DNA of 64,000 bases from Paludibacteraceae bacterium (GCA_016285885.1 JAEERP010000001.1:434001-498000), one strand, 5' to 3'. Counted from the first letter of the stretch, positions 1 to 9,335 are shown. Notes: generated by a model from the sequence alone, not told the origin. Numbers and translations are program-made.

Positions 1-120
1 CTAACAATTTATTTTCTGAATCATCATACATGAATTTTTATGTCATAAATATTTTTTTTCACGACTATTATTTTTAAATTCGCTTAGTGTTTGAAATTAT
101 TAACTTTAAATATTAATGTT

Positions 121-498
121 ATGGGAAAATTTGTGATTTCTAAAGCGAAGAATGGTGTGGTGTTCAACTTGAAGGCAGGCAATGGTGAGATCATCGCTAC
201 TTCAGAGGTTTATTCATCTTTGTCTTCTTGCAAGTCTGGTATTGCCAGTGTACAGAAAAATAGCCAGGTGGCTAAAGTTGAGGATCAGACTGTTGAAGGT
301 TTCGCTACAGAGAAGAACCCTAAGTTCGAGGTATACAAGGACAAGAAGGGCGAATTCCGCTTCCGTTTGAAAGCCGGCAATGGTGAGATCATCGCTACTG
401 GTGAGAGCTACAAGGCTAAGGCTGGTTGCTTGAACGGTATCGAGTCTATCAGAAAGAACGCTGCTGACGCTGAGATCGTTGATAATAGCGCGGAATAA
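121..498 (+). CDS. YegP-like DUF1508 (UPF0339) protein
   Basis: A 125-residue protein made of two tandem copies of the DUF1508/YegP module, roughly residues 3-50 and 68-115. Each copy carries the near-identical core LKAGNGEIIAT followed by a Y-rich turn and a conserved C-(L/K)-(N/S)-GI segment. The reading frame is open from a TTG at 91, but the ATG at 121 gives MGKFVISKAKNG, the usual family beginning, so I chose it. Family members are small soluble proteins of unknown biochemical role that often occur as two fused repeats, as here. It stands alone, is followed by a good hairpin terminator, and faces a minus-strand gene. Function unknown; family assignment is firm. Confidence 0.88.
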   Translation: MGKFVISKAKNGVVFNLKAGNGEIIATSEVYSSLSSCKSGIASVQKNSQVAKVEDQTVEGFATEKNPKFEVYKDKKGEFRFRLKAGNGEIIATGESYKAKAGCLNGIESIRKNAADAEIVDNSAE

Positions 499-522
499 TC
501 CTATTCTGAATTTATATTAAAC

Positions 523-556
523 AAAAAGGCGGTTCGGTTCGAATCGCCTTTTTTTT
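523..556. terminator. Bidirectional hairpin terminator
   Basis: The arms AAGGCGGTTC and GAATCGCCTT pair over ten positions (one G-T wobble) around a GGTTC loop. A-rich sequence lies on the left and an eight-base T run on the right, so it can end both the plus-strand YegP-like gene and the minus-strand barrel gene. Confidence 0.8.
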
Positions 557-559
557 CGC

Positions 560-1219
560 TTATAGTTTGATGTGAAAAGCTATCGTCACATTGAGACTCA
601 TGCTCAGGTCCCGCTTCTTGTACTCTTCCGTGCGCCGGGTTTGGCTGTCATAGGCCTCCGTTTCTCTGACAAACTGGACGATGGGGAGTGAGAGCCCTAG
701 GTCTACTACCTGTTTGATGCGGATTCCTATCGCTGGCTCGACATATATTCCTTTCTCCTTGTCTTCGTAATTGTAATCCTTGTGGAACCATTTCCCGTCA
801 TGCCGTTGGTAGAGATCATATCTTTCACTCTTCATTCCCTTGAGGTTGATGCTATAGCCTAACTTCATGCCAACGTATGGAGCAGTCTTTTTGATGGGGA
901 AGTAGCTGCGGAACTCAGCGTAGACGGGTAGTGAAAAGTATATTATATCAGACATGTCTAATCGGTTCCTCAATTCAACGCCCAACCCGTAGTAGAGATG
1001 CTTGTCGTGTTGCCGTCCGAAGTTTACTGATATGCCATGGGAGAAGGTGATCTCCCCGTCGTCTTCGCTGGACAGGTCATCTGATATGATGGTGCCTAGC
1101 GTCATACGCTCTATTCGTAGCTCGTAACCTTCCGTGAAATAGCTCTTTTCGCTTGATGCTTCTTGTGCGGATAGATGCGCCGCACAGAGTACGAAGAGCA
1201 TCGTGAATATTTTTCTCAT
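560..1219 (-). CDS. Small outer-membrane beta-barrel-like protein (copy 1)
   Basis: A 219-residue protein beginning with a signal peptide (MRKIFTMLFVLCAAHLSAQ, cleavage probably after the AQ). The frame extends 14 codons further upstream, but that part overlaps the previous gene and lacks a signal, so the ATG at 1219 was chosen. The mature part has alternating polar/hydrophobic strands with many aromatic and Gly residues and ends in a hydrophobic -IAFHIKL, as porin-like barrels do. It is a paralogue of the protein at 2085-2756: both share an NFG/NLG-x-QHD segment, a YDSQT segment near the end and an IKL terminus. It lies 13 bases behind the lipoprotein-like gene at 1233-1859, so they are probably co-transcribed. 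No enzymatic motif seen; barrel fold is inferred. Confidence 0.65.
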   Translation of the reverse strand: MRKIFTMLFVLCAAHLSAQEASSEKSYFTEGYELRIERMTLGTIISDDLSSEDDGEITFSHGISVNFGRQHDKHLYYGLGVELRNRLDMSDIIYFSLPVYAEFRSYFPIKKTAPYVGMKLGYSINLKGMKSERYDLYQRHDGKWFHKDYNYEDKEKGIYVEPAIGIRIKQVVDLGLSLPIVQFVRETEAYDSQTRRTEEYKKRDLSMSLNVTIAFHIKL

Positions 1220-1232
1220 GTCTTGTCGTTTT

Positions 1233-1859
1233 TTAGTAATAGTAATATTGGGTATCCTCAAAAATGACTTTCCTGCTATTTATTTTGTAGCAGACGCTGA
1301 AGTTCCAGTCTTCCTGCAAACTGTTCAACTCCTCTTTTGGAATGCTTTGTATCAGTGCGGCGATATCCTCGTTGAGGGGATTCTCTTTCCATACGAAGGT
1401 GATGTCCTTGATCGTCCCCTTGTGGGTCACTGTGAAGCTGACAATAGGCTTTCCCGCAGGAATGGTGTCTGTCTTGCTGTAGTAATCTTTACAGTCTATG
1501 TTGTTCTGATTCAGGTATTCTAAGATGTTGTTATAGAGTGTGTGCCTCACCGCGGCCTCCTTCACGTTGTCACTGCCAAAAGGATCGGGACCCACGTCTC
1601 CTTCGTCACAGCAGGCGGATAGGAGCGAACTGCTGGCTATGCCTGCGAGGGAAAGCCCCGCTATGGTGATGATCTTCCCCAACTTCTTACGCTTGTCGAG
1701 CTCCTGCTCCAGGTAGCGCACCTCCGCCTCACACTTTGGACAGGTGCCTTTGCACTCTCCCTTGTAGGCGCATTCGTCCGTCACAAGCCTGATATCGTTC
1801 TCTAAAGCGATCTTCTTCCTGATTTCCCGCAGATATTTACATTTCTCTTTCCCTATCAT
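1233..1859 (-). CDS. Cys-module/lipobox protein with TonB_C-like end (copy 1)
   Basis: A 208-residue protein with three parts. Residues 1-58 are a charged region with Cys7 and a C30-x5-C36-x3-C40-x2-C43 cluster (ECKGTCPKCEAEVRYLE), which looks like a small metal- or redox-binding module. Residues 60-82 form a hydrophobic segment preceded by KRKK, so the N-terminus should be cytoplasmic; it ends in LLSAC, a lipobox-like sequence. Residues about 120-208 contain VSFTVTHKGTIKDITF and a helix-strand pattern resembling the TonB C-terminal domain found in many Bacteroidota proteins. It may therefore be a lipoprotein with an extra-long n-region, or a plain membrane-anchored protein. Its neighbour downstream is a barrel protein, suggesting a joint envelope role. 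Precise function unknown. Confidence 0.7.
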   Translation of the reverse strand: MIGKEKCKYLREIRKKIALENDIRLVTDECAYKGECKGTCPKCEAEVRYLEQELDKRKKLGKIITIAGLSLAGIASSSLLSACCDEGDVGPDPFGSDNVKEAAVRHTLYNNILEYLNQNNIDCKDYYSKTDTIPAGKPIVSFTVTHKGTIKDITFVWKENPLNEDIAALIQSIPKEELNSLQEDWNFSVCYKINSRKVIFEDTQYYYY

Positions 1860-1918
1860 GACAAAAATTTTTTTACAGATTTTGAATGATTCATCACCTT
1901 AAGAAATGAATTTGTTCA

Positions 1919-1926
1919 CAAATATA
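1919..1926 (-). promoter_or_regulatory. -7 promoter box for the 1233-1859/560-1219 pair
   Basis: On the minus strand this reads TATATTTG, a perfect TAnnTTTG box. The surrounding sequence, GAAATGAATTTG-x-x-CACAAATATA on the plus strand, is almost identical to that at 3291-3313 in front of the paralogous gene pair. Confidence 0.55.
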
Positions 1927-1974
1927 ATTTATTTATATGATTATTATCCTATTGCGGCGGATTTAGCGTTAATT

Positions 1975-2008
1975 CTGCCGTAGAGACGCAATATTTTGCG
2001 TCTGTACA
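1975..2008. repeat. REP-like palindromic repeat, copy 1
   Basis: A 34-base unit starting CTGCCGTAG and ending TCTGTACA, identical to the unit at 2030-2063. It contains a perfect 8-bp inverted repeat, AGACGCAA-TATT-TTGCGTCT, so it can form a hairpin in DNA or RNA. It lies between the stop of the barrel gene at 2085 and the next minus-strand gene. Confidence 0.85.
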
Positions 2009-2029
2009 ATGTGTAATGGTGTGGTGATC

Positions 2030-2063
2030 CTGCCGTAGAGACGCAATATTTTGCGTCTGTACA
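2030..2063. repeat. REP-like palindromic repeat, copy 2
   Basis: Second identical 34-base unit, separated from the first by 21 bases. It may also act as a weak terminator or mRNA 3'-end stabiliser for the minus-strand gene ending at 2085, but it lacks a clear T tract. Confidence 0.85.
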
Positions 2064-2084
2064 GTGCGCAATGCGCCTTCCCTC

Positions 2085-2756
2085 CTACAATTTGATGTTA
2101 TAGCATAGCGTGAGGTTGACGCTGACATCCATGCCAATCGTCCTCTCATCCTTTATGGTGACATGGGTCTGACTGTCGTAGGTCGTGCATACACGCATAA
2201 ACTCCATCATCGGTACGCTGAGGCACATCTCCACCTTCTTGATCCGGAACCCTAACTCGGGACAGAAATAGAGACCTTTTTGCTTGTTCCTGTATTGGTA
2301 GTCCTTGAAGAACCATTTGTAGTCCTCTTTCCTTTGGTATGTGGTGAAAACCTCCCCTTTGTGCCCTTTCAGATTGACAAGACACCCTAATTTGATGCCG
2401 CAAACCCTTGCGAATTTTCTGCCGGATGTGTTAAGCCGCAAATCCGCATAGATGGGCATCGATTCGTAACATTTGAAATTATACACCTCGGTGACCGTCA
2501 TCTTGTACCCTACACCGACTCCATAGCAAATGCGTTCGTCGTGCTGGTAGCCGAGGTTGATGGATAGGCCCGTGGTGAGGCAAGGGGAGTCCTTCCCTTC
2601 ATATTCCGTACTCCTCGATGAACTGATTCCTACCGAACATATCTCCGGTCGCAACTTGAATCCTTGTGTATTGTAAATGTTCTCTCCTTTCTCGTCCTCC
2701 GCATAGAGAGTTGCCGCACTGAACAGAGCCAACATTAGCATTATTTTCTTTCTCAT
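2085..2756 (-). CDS. Small outer-membrane beta-barrel-like protein (copy 2)
   Basis: A 223-residue protein with an N-terminal signal peptide (MRKKIMLMLALFSAATLYAE). The mature sequence is rich in Tyr, Gly and alternating hydrophobic residues and ends in LCYNIKL, the kind of C-terminal strand recognised by the barrel assembly machinery. It is a paralogue of the protein at 560-1219, with corresponding segments (NLGYQHDE, GVGVGYK, YDSQTH). The gene starts 9 bases after the lipoprotein-like gene at 2766-3248, repeating the same lipoprotein-then-barrel order. Expected to reside in the outer membrane; ligand or partner unknown, the upstream lipoprotein being the obvious candidate. Confidence 0.65.
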   Translation of the reverse strand: MRKKIMLMLALFSAATLYAEDEKGENIYNTQGFKLRPEICSVGISSSRSTEYEGKDSPCLTTGLSINLGYQHDERICYGVGVGYKMTVTEVYNFKCYESMPIYADLRLNTSGRKFARVCGIKLGCLVNLKGHKGEVFTTYQRKEDYKWFFKDYQYRNKQKGLYFCPELGFRIKKVEMCLSVPMMEFMRVCTTYDSQTHVTIKDERTIGMDVSVNLTLCYNIKL

Positions 2757-2765
2757 CCTTTTGCC

Positions 2766-3248
2766 TTATTCACTTATGAAATATAATCGGTTCCCCTGTG
2801 ATTCTCCTTGCTTGACGTATGATATGTGGAAAATCCAATCTTCCGTCAACGTGTTCAATTCCTCGTGCGGGATACTCTCCAACAATGTCGTGATCTCGGC
2901 CACGTATGGTGAATTGTCGGTGTCGAAAGTGATGTCTTTGATTTCCCCGTCACTTGTTACGGTAAAGTGAAATCTGTAGAGATTAAATGAGACGGAGTCT
3001 GATTCCGTTGAGATGTTTTGGTAAAAAAGATAGTCTATGATGTTTTGGTGCAATACATATCTTTCGCCCACTTCCTTTACGGATGCGTTTTCACTCATGT
3101 ATGAATCGAATTCTATGACCTCATCCGTTTCGTCGCAGGAGGTGAATAGGGTGGCGCAGGCCAATCCTATGATGGATAATGTTGCGATGGAGATATTCCT
3201 GCCTAACGCTTTCCTCCGCAGATACGTGCGTTTTTCTTTTCCGAGCAT
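2766..3248 (-). CDS. TonB_C-like lipoprotein lacking the Cys module (copy 2)
   Basis: A 160-residue paralogue of the protein at 1233-1859. It begins MLGKEKRTYLRRKALGRN and moves directly into the hydrophobic segment, so the C-x5-C-x3-C-x2-C module is missing while the first few residues resemble those of the full-length paralogue (MIGKEKCKYLR). The hydrophobic stretch ends in LFTSC, a usable lipobox, making this an ordinary-looking lipoprotein precursor. The C-terminal domain keeps the pattern of the paralogue: HFTVTSDGEIKDITFD, then a helix with LLESIPHEELNTLTEDW. Followed after 9 bases by a barrel gene. The missing segment suggests an in-frame deletion after duplication. Function unknown. 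Confidence 0.7.
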   Translation of the reverse strand: MLGKEKRTYLRRKALGRNISIATLSIIGLACATLFTSCDETDEVIEFDSYMSENASVKEVGERYVLHQNIIDYLFYQNISTESDSVSFNLYRFHFTVTSDGEIKDITFDTDNSPYVAEITTLLESIPHEELNTLTEDWIFHISYVKQGESQGNRLYFISE

Positions 3249-3305
3249 GGTAAATATTTTTTACTTTTCTGAATGTCTCATTCCCCTTGGAAATGAATTT
3301 GCCCA

Positions 3306-3313
3306 CAAATATA
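3306..3313 (-). promoter_or_regulatory. -7 promoter box for the 2766-3248/2085-2756 pair
   Basis: Reads TATATTTG on the minus strand, 57 bases upstream of the start codon. The whole leader resembles the one in front of 1233-1859, including an A/T-rich TTTTTTAC stretch and GGAAATGAATTTG, so the promoter was duplicated with the genes. Confidence 0.55.
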
Positions 3314-3384
3314 GTCTGTTTTTTACGTATGATTGTTTTTTGTTTAAAATTATTGCGTTGAAAAGCAACAGGTGTACCTGTTTT

Positions 3385-3795
3385 TTACTCTGCCTCGTAC
3401 ACTTCCGGTTCTGCCAGAGGGTCATCGTCGTCTGGTTGTTCGATAAAATCAATACCTCCCTCATATAAATCCTGCTCTAACGTGTCACTCACAATACTGT
3501 CAACCTCATCGACAGGTGGTTTGATGGCCTTTCCTGGCAGCATTTCACAAGAGGCGAGCAAAGAACTGCAGGCTATCCCTGCGAGTGACAGTCCTGCGAG
3601 GGTGACGATCTTGCCCATCTTCTGCCTTCTGTCAAGCTCCGACTCCAGGTAGCGCACTTCCGCCTCACACCTCGGACAAGTGCCCGCGCACTCTCCTTTG
3701 TAGGTGCATTCCTCCGTCACTAGTTTGATATCGTTCTCCGTGGCGATCCGCTTCCTGATCTCCCGTAGATATTTGCATTTGTCTTTTCCTATCAT
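3385..3795 (-). CDS. Cys-module/lipobox protein with short acidic tail (copy 3)
   Basis: A 136-residue protein whose first 85 residues closely match the protein at 1233-1859: Cys7, C30-x5-C36-x3-C40-x2-C43, the EAEVRYLE helix, a basic stretch and a hydrophobic segment ending in LLASC (lipobox-like). After this the TonB_C-like domain is absent; instead there is an acidic tail of about 50 residues ending in DDDDPLAEPEVYEAE. It therefore carries the N-terminal module with almost no periplasmic part. It may be a truncated copy, or a decoy/regulator of the two longer relatives. It stands 136 bases upstream of the 2766-3248 gene on the same strand. Confidence 0.65.
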   Translation of the reverse strand: MIGKDKCKYLREIRKRIATENDIKLVTEECTYKGECAGTCPRCEAEVRYLESELDRRQKMGKIVTLAGLSLAGIACSSLLASCEMLPGKAIKPPVDEVDSIVSDTLEQDLYEGGIDFIEQPDDDDPLAEPEVYEAE

Positions 3796-3842
3796 AGTCC
3801 TGGAGTGTTTTGATTAATCATTGTTTATTTTGTCACTATTTG

Positions 3843-3850
3843 CAAACATA
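3843..3850 (-). promoter_or_regulatory. -7 promoter box for the 3385-3795 gene
   Basis: Reads TATGTTTG on the minus strand (TAnnTTTG), about 48 bases before the start codon. No clear upstream TTTG at the usual distance. Confidence 0.4.
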
Positions 3851-3873
3851 ATGAATAAAACGCAATTTTAACT

Positions 3874-3909
3874 AAAATTCATAATCCAAAATTCATAATT
3901 CAAAATTAA
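3874..3909. repeat. AT-rich AATTCATAATnCAAA tract
   Basis: Short imperfect tandem repeats of AAATTCATAATCC/AAATTCATAATTC, ahead of the thiamin operon promoter. A similar tract recurs at 7435-7470 between thiC and thiH. Confidence 0.6.
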
Positions 3910-3915
3910 AAATCG

Positions 3916-3923
3916 TACCTTTG
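3916..3923 (+). promoter_or_regulatory. -7 promoter box of the thiamin operon
   Basis: TACCTTTG fits TAnnTTTG exactly and sits just upstream of the riboswitch, so transcription should start near 3930 and include the whole aptamer. Confidence 0.65.
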
Positions 3924-3933
3924 CACACGATAA

Positions 3934-4012
3934 ATCAAAGGGGTGCCAACGTACGATTGGCTGAGATCATACCCTCAGACCTGATGCAGATCATGCTGCC
4001 GTAGGGATTGAA
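3934..4012 (+). promoter_or_regulatory. TPP riboswitch (THI element)
   Basis: The conserved THI-box pieces occur in order: GGGGTGCC at 3940-3947, GGCTGAGATCATACCCTC (3959-3976), ACCTGATGCAGATCATGCTG and GTAGGGATTG (4001-4010). A short P1 can form between TCAA before GGGGTGCC and TTGA after GTAGGGA. ATTGA-AAA-TCAAT at 4007-4019 overlaps the P1 3' side and may be part of the expression switch. No strong terminator follows, so control could act on translation of thiS or by another route. The downstream thi operon fits the ligand, thiamin pyrophosphate. Confidence 0.95.
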
Positions 4013-4080
4013 AATCAATTGTATCCATCTTGGTTTCTCCTTGTGATTTATTTCTGTTCTAACTTAATGGAGGATAAGAA

Positions 4081-4278
4081 ATGAAGGTATTTGTGAATTC
4101 GAAGGAGACTTCCACTGAATCCAAAACGATTTTAGAGTTGACGAACGAGTTGTCGCTGCCCGAGAAGGGGGTGGCGGTGGCGGTTGATAACAAGATCGTC
4201 CCTCGTGCGGAATGGGCGAATTTCCCGCTGAAGGAGGGTGCCCAGATCGTCATCATCAAGGCTGCCTGCGGCGGTTAA
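4081..4278 (+). CDS. thiS: Sulfur carrier protein ThiS
   Basis: A 65-residue ubiquitin-fold protein ending in Gly-Gly (AACGG), the residues adenylated and converted to thiocarboxylate to give sulfur for the thiazole ring. The length and the start MKVFVNSKE fit the family; residues 39-65 keep the AVAVDNKIVPRAEW and AQIVIIKA strands. It is the first gene behind the TPP riboswitch and begins the operon thiS-thiE-thiG-thiC-thiH-thiF-thiE2. Its expected partners, ThiF (activation) and ThiG/ThiH (thiazole synthesis), are all encoded downstream. Confidence 0.95.
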   Translation: MKVFVNSKETSTESKTILELTNELSLPEKGVAVAVDNKIVPRAEWANFPLKEGAQIVIIKAACGG

Positions 4279-4296
4279 ACCATTCATCTGACCGCT

Positions 4297-4944
4297 ATGA
4301 ATAAGCAAGAAATGTTACAGGAGAATGTGCGGATGCAGTTCATCTCGCACTTCACGGAGCAATACTCCTACTTGGACTCCATCGCCATGGCCTTGGAGGG
4401 CGGTTGCCGTTGGGTGCAGCTGCGCATGAAGGATGCCTCGGACGAGGAGATCCTGCCTATCGCCTTGGAGGTGAAGAACCTCTGCGCGGAGAAGAACGCC
4501 ACCTTCATCATCGACGACCATGTGGAGCTGGTGAAGCGGGTGGGGGCGGATGGTGTACACCTCGGCAAGAAGGATATGCCGGTGGCGGAGGCCCGTGGTA
4601 TCTTGGGCGACGGCTTCATCATCGGTGGGACCGCCAACACCTTCGAGGATGTTTCGTCGCATGCCTCGTCGGGTGCGGATTACATCGGATGTGGCCCTTT
4701 TCGGTTCACAACCACCAAGAAGAACCTCTCCCCGGTGCTGGGGTTGGAGGGCTACACCTCTATCGTGGAGAAGATGAGGGGTGCGGATATCCGCCTGCCT
4801 ATCGTGGCCATCGGGGGCATCGAGGCGGACGATATCCCCGCGATCATGCGGACGGGCGTCTCGGGCATCGCTCTGTCGGGCACGGTCTTGAGGGCGCAAA
4901 ACCCGGTCGAGGAGATGCGCAAACTGATGGATTTGATGAAATGA
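4297..4944 (+). CDS. thiE: Thiamin phosphate synthase ThiE
   Basis: A 215-residue TIM-barrel enzyme joining hydroxymethylpyrimidine diphosphate and thiazole phosphate to give thiamin phosphate. Visible family motifs are QLRMKD near residue 42-47 (substrate phosphate site), IIDDHVELVKRVGADGVHLG in the middle, a GPFRFTTTKKN loop (the GPxFxTxTK motif with the catalytic-loop Thr/Lys present) and AIGGI near residue 171. The gene starts 18 bases after thiS. A second, more divergent ThiE/TenI-like protein ends the same operon, so this is the copy I assign to the coupling reaction. Confidence 0.93.
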   Translation: MNKQEMLQENVRMQFISHFTEQYSYLDSIAMALEGGCRWVQLRMKDASDEEILPIALEVKNLCAEKNATFIIDDHVELVKRVGADGVHLGKKDMPVAEARGILGDGFIIGGTANTFEDVSSHASSGADYIGCGPFRFTTTKKNLSPVLGLEGYTSIVEKMRGADIRLPIVAIGGIEADDIPAIMRTGVSGIALSGTVLRAQNPVEEMRKLMDLMK

Positions 4945-4974
4945 ATAAATGAATAAAAATTAATTATAACACTT

Positions 4975-7434
<2,460 letters not shown>

Positions 7435-7436
<2 letters not shown>

Positions 7437-7470
7437 TTCAAAATTCATAATTCAAAATTCATAATTCTCA
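7435..7470. repeat. AT-rich AATTCATAATTCAAA tract in the thiC-thiH gap
   Basis: Overlaps the thiC stop and holds two and a half copies of AATTCAAAATTCATA. It resembles the tract at 3874-3909; such low-complexity sequence is otherwise rare in this GC-richer operon. Confidence 0.6.
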
Positions 7471-7476
7471 TAGGAG

Positions 7477-8616
7477 ATGTTTTCAGACGAATTAGCTAAA
7501 ATAGATTGGGACGAGACCACTGCGAAGATCGCGGCGAAGACGGATGCGGATGTACGCCGCGCCTTGTCGAAGGAACATTGTGACGTGGAGGATTTCATGG
7601 CGATGATTTCGCCCGCGGCCGCTCCTTACTTGGAGACCATGGCCCGTCTCAGCAAGAAATATACGGAAGAACGCTTCGGCAAGACCATTTCGATGTTCAT
7701 TCCGCTCTATATCACCAACTCATGCACCAACTCGTGCGTCTATTGCGGGTTCCACATCAGCAACCCGATGGCGCGCACCATCCTGACCATAGACCAGTGT
7801 GAGGATGAATACAAGGCGATCAAGAAGCTGGGTCCTTTCGAGAACCTGCTGATCGTGACGGGCGAGAACCCTGCCAAGGCGGGCGTCCCTTACATCGCCA
7901 AGGCGTTGGACGTCGCCAAGAAGTATTTCTCCAACCTGAAGATCGAGGTGATGCCGCTGAGCACGGAAGAGTACGAGGAGCTGACCCGTCATGGCATGAA
8001 CGGTGTGATCTGCTTCCAGGAGACCTATCATCGGGCCAATTACAACATCTACCACCCGAAGGGCATGAAGTCTAAGTTCGAGTGGCGCTGCAACGGCTTC
8101 GACCGCATGGGACAGGCGGGTGTGCACTCCATCGGCATGGGTGTCCTGATCGGTTTGGAGAAGGAGTGGCGCACGGATATCACCATGATGGCTTACCACT
8201 TGCGTTACCTACAGAAACATTACTGGAAGACGAAATATAGCGTGAACTTCCCTCGTATGCGCCCGGCGGAGAATGGTGGATTCCAACCGAACGTGATCAT
8301 GTCCGACAAGGAGCTGGCGCAGGTGACCTTCGCCATGCGCATCTTCGACCACGACGTGGACATCTCTTACTCCACCCGCGAACCCGCCATCATCCGTGAC
8401 AACATGGCTTGCCTAGGCGTCACGACCATGAGTGCGGAGAGCAAGACGGAGCCGGGCGGTTACTACACCTATCCGCAGGCGCTGGAGCAGTTCCATGTGA
8501 ACGATGACCGTACGGCGGTGGAGATCAACGCGCGCCTGAAGGAACTGGGCAGGGAACCAGTCTGGAAGGATTGGGACAGCAGCTTCGATGAACTGAAAAT
8601 CGTCAAAGCGGGATAG
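7477..8616 (+). CDS. thiH: Tyrosine lyase ThiH (2-iminoacetate synthase)
   Basis: A 379-residue radical SAM enzyme that splits tyrosine to p-cresol and dehydroglycine, the glycine-derived unit of the thiazole ring. The cluster motif C83-x3-C87-x2-C90 (CTNSCVYCGF) is intact. LPLSTEEYEEL-type, GVICFQETYHRANY and SVNFPRMRPAENGGFQP segments match the family. Presence of ThiH rather than glycine oxidase ThiO fits an anaerobic lifestyle. The gene starts 40 bases after thiC and ends one base before the thiF start codon. Confidence 0.95.
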   Translation: MFSDELAKIDWDETTAKIAAKTDADVRRALSKEHCDVEDFMAMISPAAAPYLETMARLSKKYTEERFGKTISMFIPLYITNSCTNSCVYCGFHISNPMARTILTIDQCEDEYKAIKKLGPFENLLIVTGENPAKAGVPYIAKALDVAKKYFSNLKIEVMPLSTEEYEELTRHGMNGVICFQETYHRANYNIYHPKGMKSKFEWRCNGFDRMGQAGVHSIGMGVLIGLEKEWRTDITMMAYHLRYLQKHYWKTKYSVNFPRMRPAENGGFQPNVIMSDKELAQVTFAMRIFDHDVDISYSTREPAIIRDNMACLGVTTMSAESKTEPGGYYTYPQALEQFHVNDDRTAVEINARLKELGREPVWKDWDSSFDELKIVKAG

Positions 8617-8617
8617 T

Positions 8618-9316
8618 ATGGACTGGAGAGAACGCTACCACCGCCAGATGCTTTTGCCTGAGATGGGCGAAGCGGGGCAAGAGAAACTGCGCAACGCACG
8701 TGTCCTCCTCGTGGGTGTGGGAGGCCTGGGTTCTCCCATCGCCACCTATCTGACGGGTGCGGGTGTGGGTACCATCGGACTGATGGACGATGATGTGGTG
8801 AGCGTCACGAACCTCCACCGGCAAGTGCTCTACACGGAAGAAGAGGTGGGGCTGAGCAAGGTGGAGTGCGCCGTGAAACGTCTCGCCGCCCAGAACAGCG
8901 AGGTGAAGCTGGTTCCCTACGCTTGCCGCCTGACGGAGGAGAATGCGGCGGAGATCATCCGTGATTATGACATGGTGGTGGATGGCTGCGATAATTTCGC
9001 CTCCCGCTACGTTATCGACGCAGTCTGCCGGGCGCAGAAGAAACCCTACGTCTATGGCTCGATTCAGGGCTTGTCGGGCCAAGTCTGCGTGTTCGGGGTG
9101 GGGAAGTCTCCCAAATATTACACCGACCTCTATCCGAAGGAGGAGACGCAGGACTACACGCCTTCGAAGGCGGTGCTAGGCGTGACCCCAGCCATCGTGG
9201 GGAGTGTGGAGGCGAATCAGGTCCTCCAACTGATCACAGGGATAGGAACCCCTTTGATCAATCGCCTATGGACCATCGATTTATGCACGATGGAAAGCCA
9301 TATGTTTGATTTGTAA
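8618..9316 (+). CDS. thiF: ThiF-like E1 adenylyltransferase lacking zinc cysteines
   Basis: A 232-residue E1-like protein expected to adenylate the ThiS C-terminus. The nucleotide-binding GVGGLGSP is at residues 33-40, followed by NLHRQVLY and VVDGCDNFASRY, the usual ATP and Mg sites. In classical ThiF/MoeB the region before VLGVTPAIVGS holds CxxC and a Cys used for sulfur transfer, with a second CxxC near the end; here the segments read PKYYTDLYP and TPSKAVLGVTP and both pairs are absent. Adenylation should still be possible, while sulfur transfer probably relies on another protein. The operon position supports the thiF name. Confidence 0.88.
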   Translation: MDWRERYHRQMLLPEMGEAGQEKLRNARVLLVGVGGLGSPIATYLTGAGVGTIGLMDDDVVSVTNLHRQVLYTEEEVGLSKVECAVKRLAAQNSEVKLVPYACRLTEENAAEIIRDYDMVVDGCDNFASRYVIDAVCRAQKKPYVYGSIQGLSGQVCVFGVGKSPKYYTDLYPKEETQDYTPSKAVLGVTPAIVGSVEANQVLQLITGIGTPLINRLWTIDLCTMESHMFDL

Positions 9317-9335
9317 ATAATTATATTGTTTAGGC

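Noticed and set aside
1975-2063. Two repeats with a spacer, considered as a CRISPR remnant
   Set aside because: Only two units, the repeat is an internal palindrome, the spacer is just 21 bases, and no cas genes are near.
1949-2149. Open frame across the palindromic repeats
   Set aside because: Its sequence is created by the repeats and overlaps the end of the barrel gene; no start or coding character.
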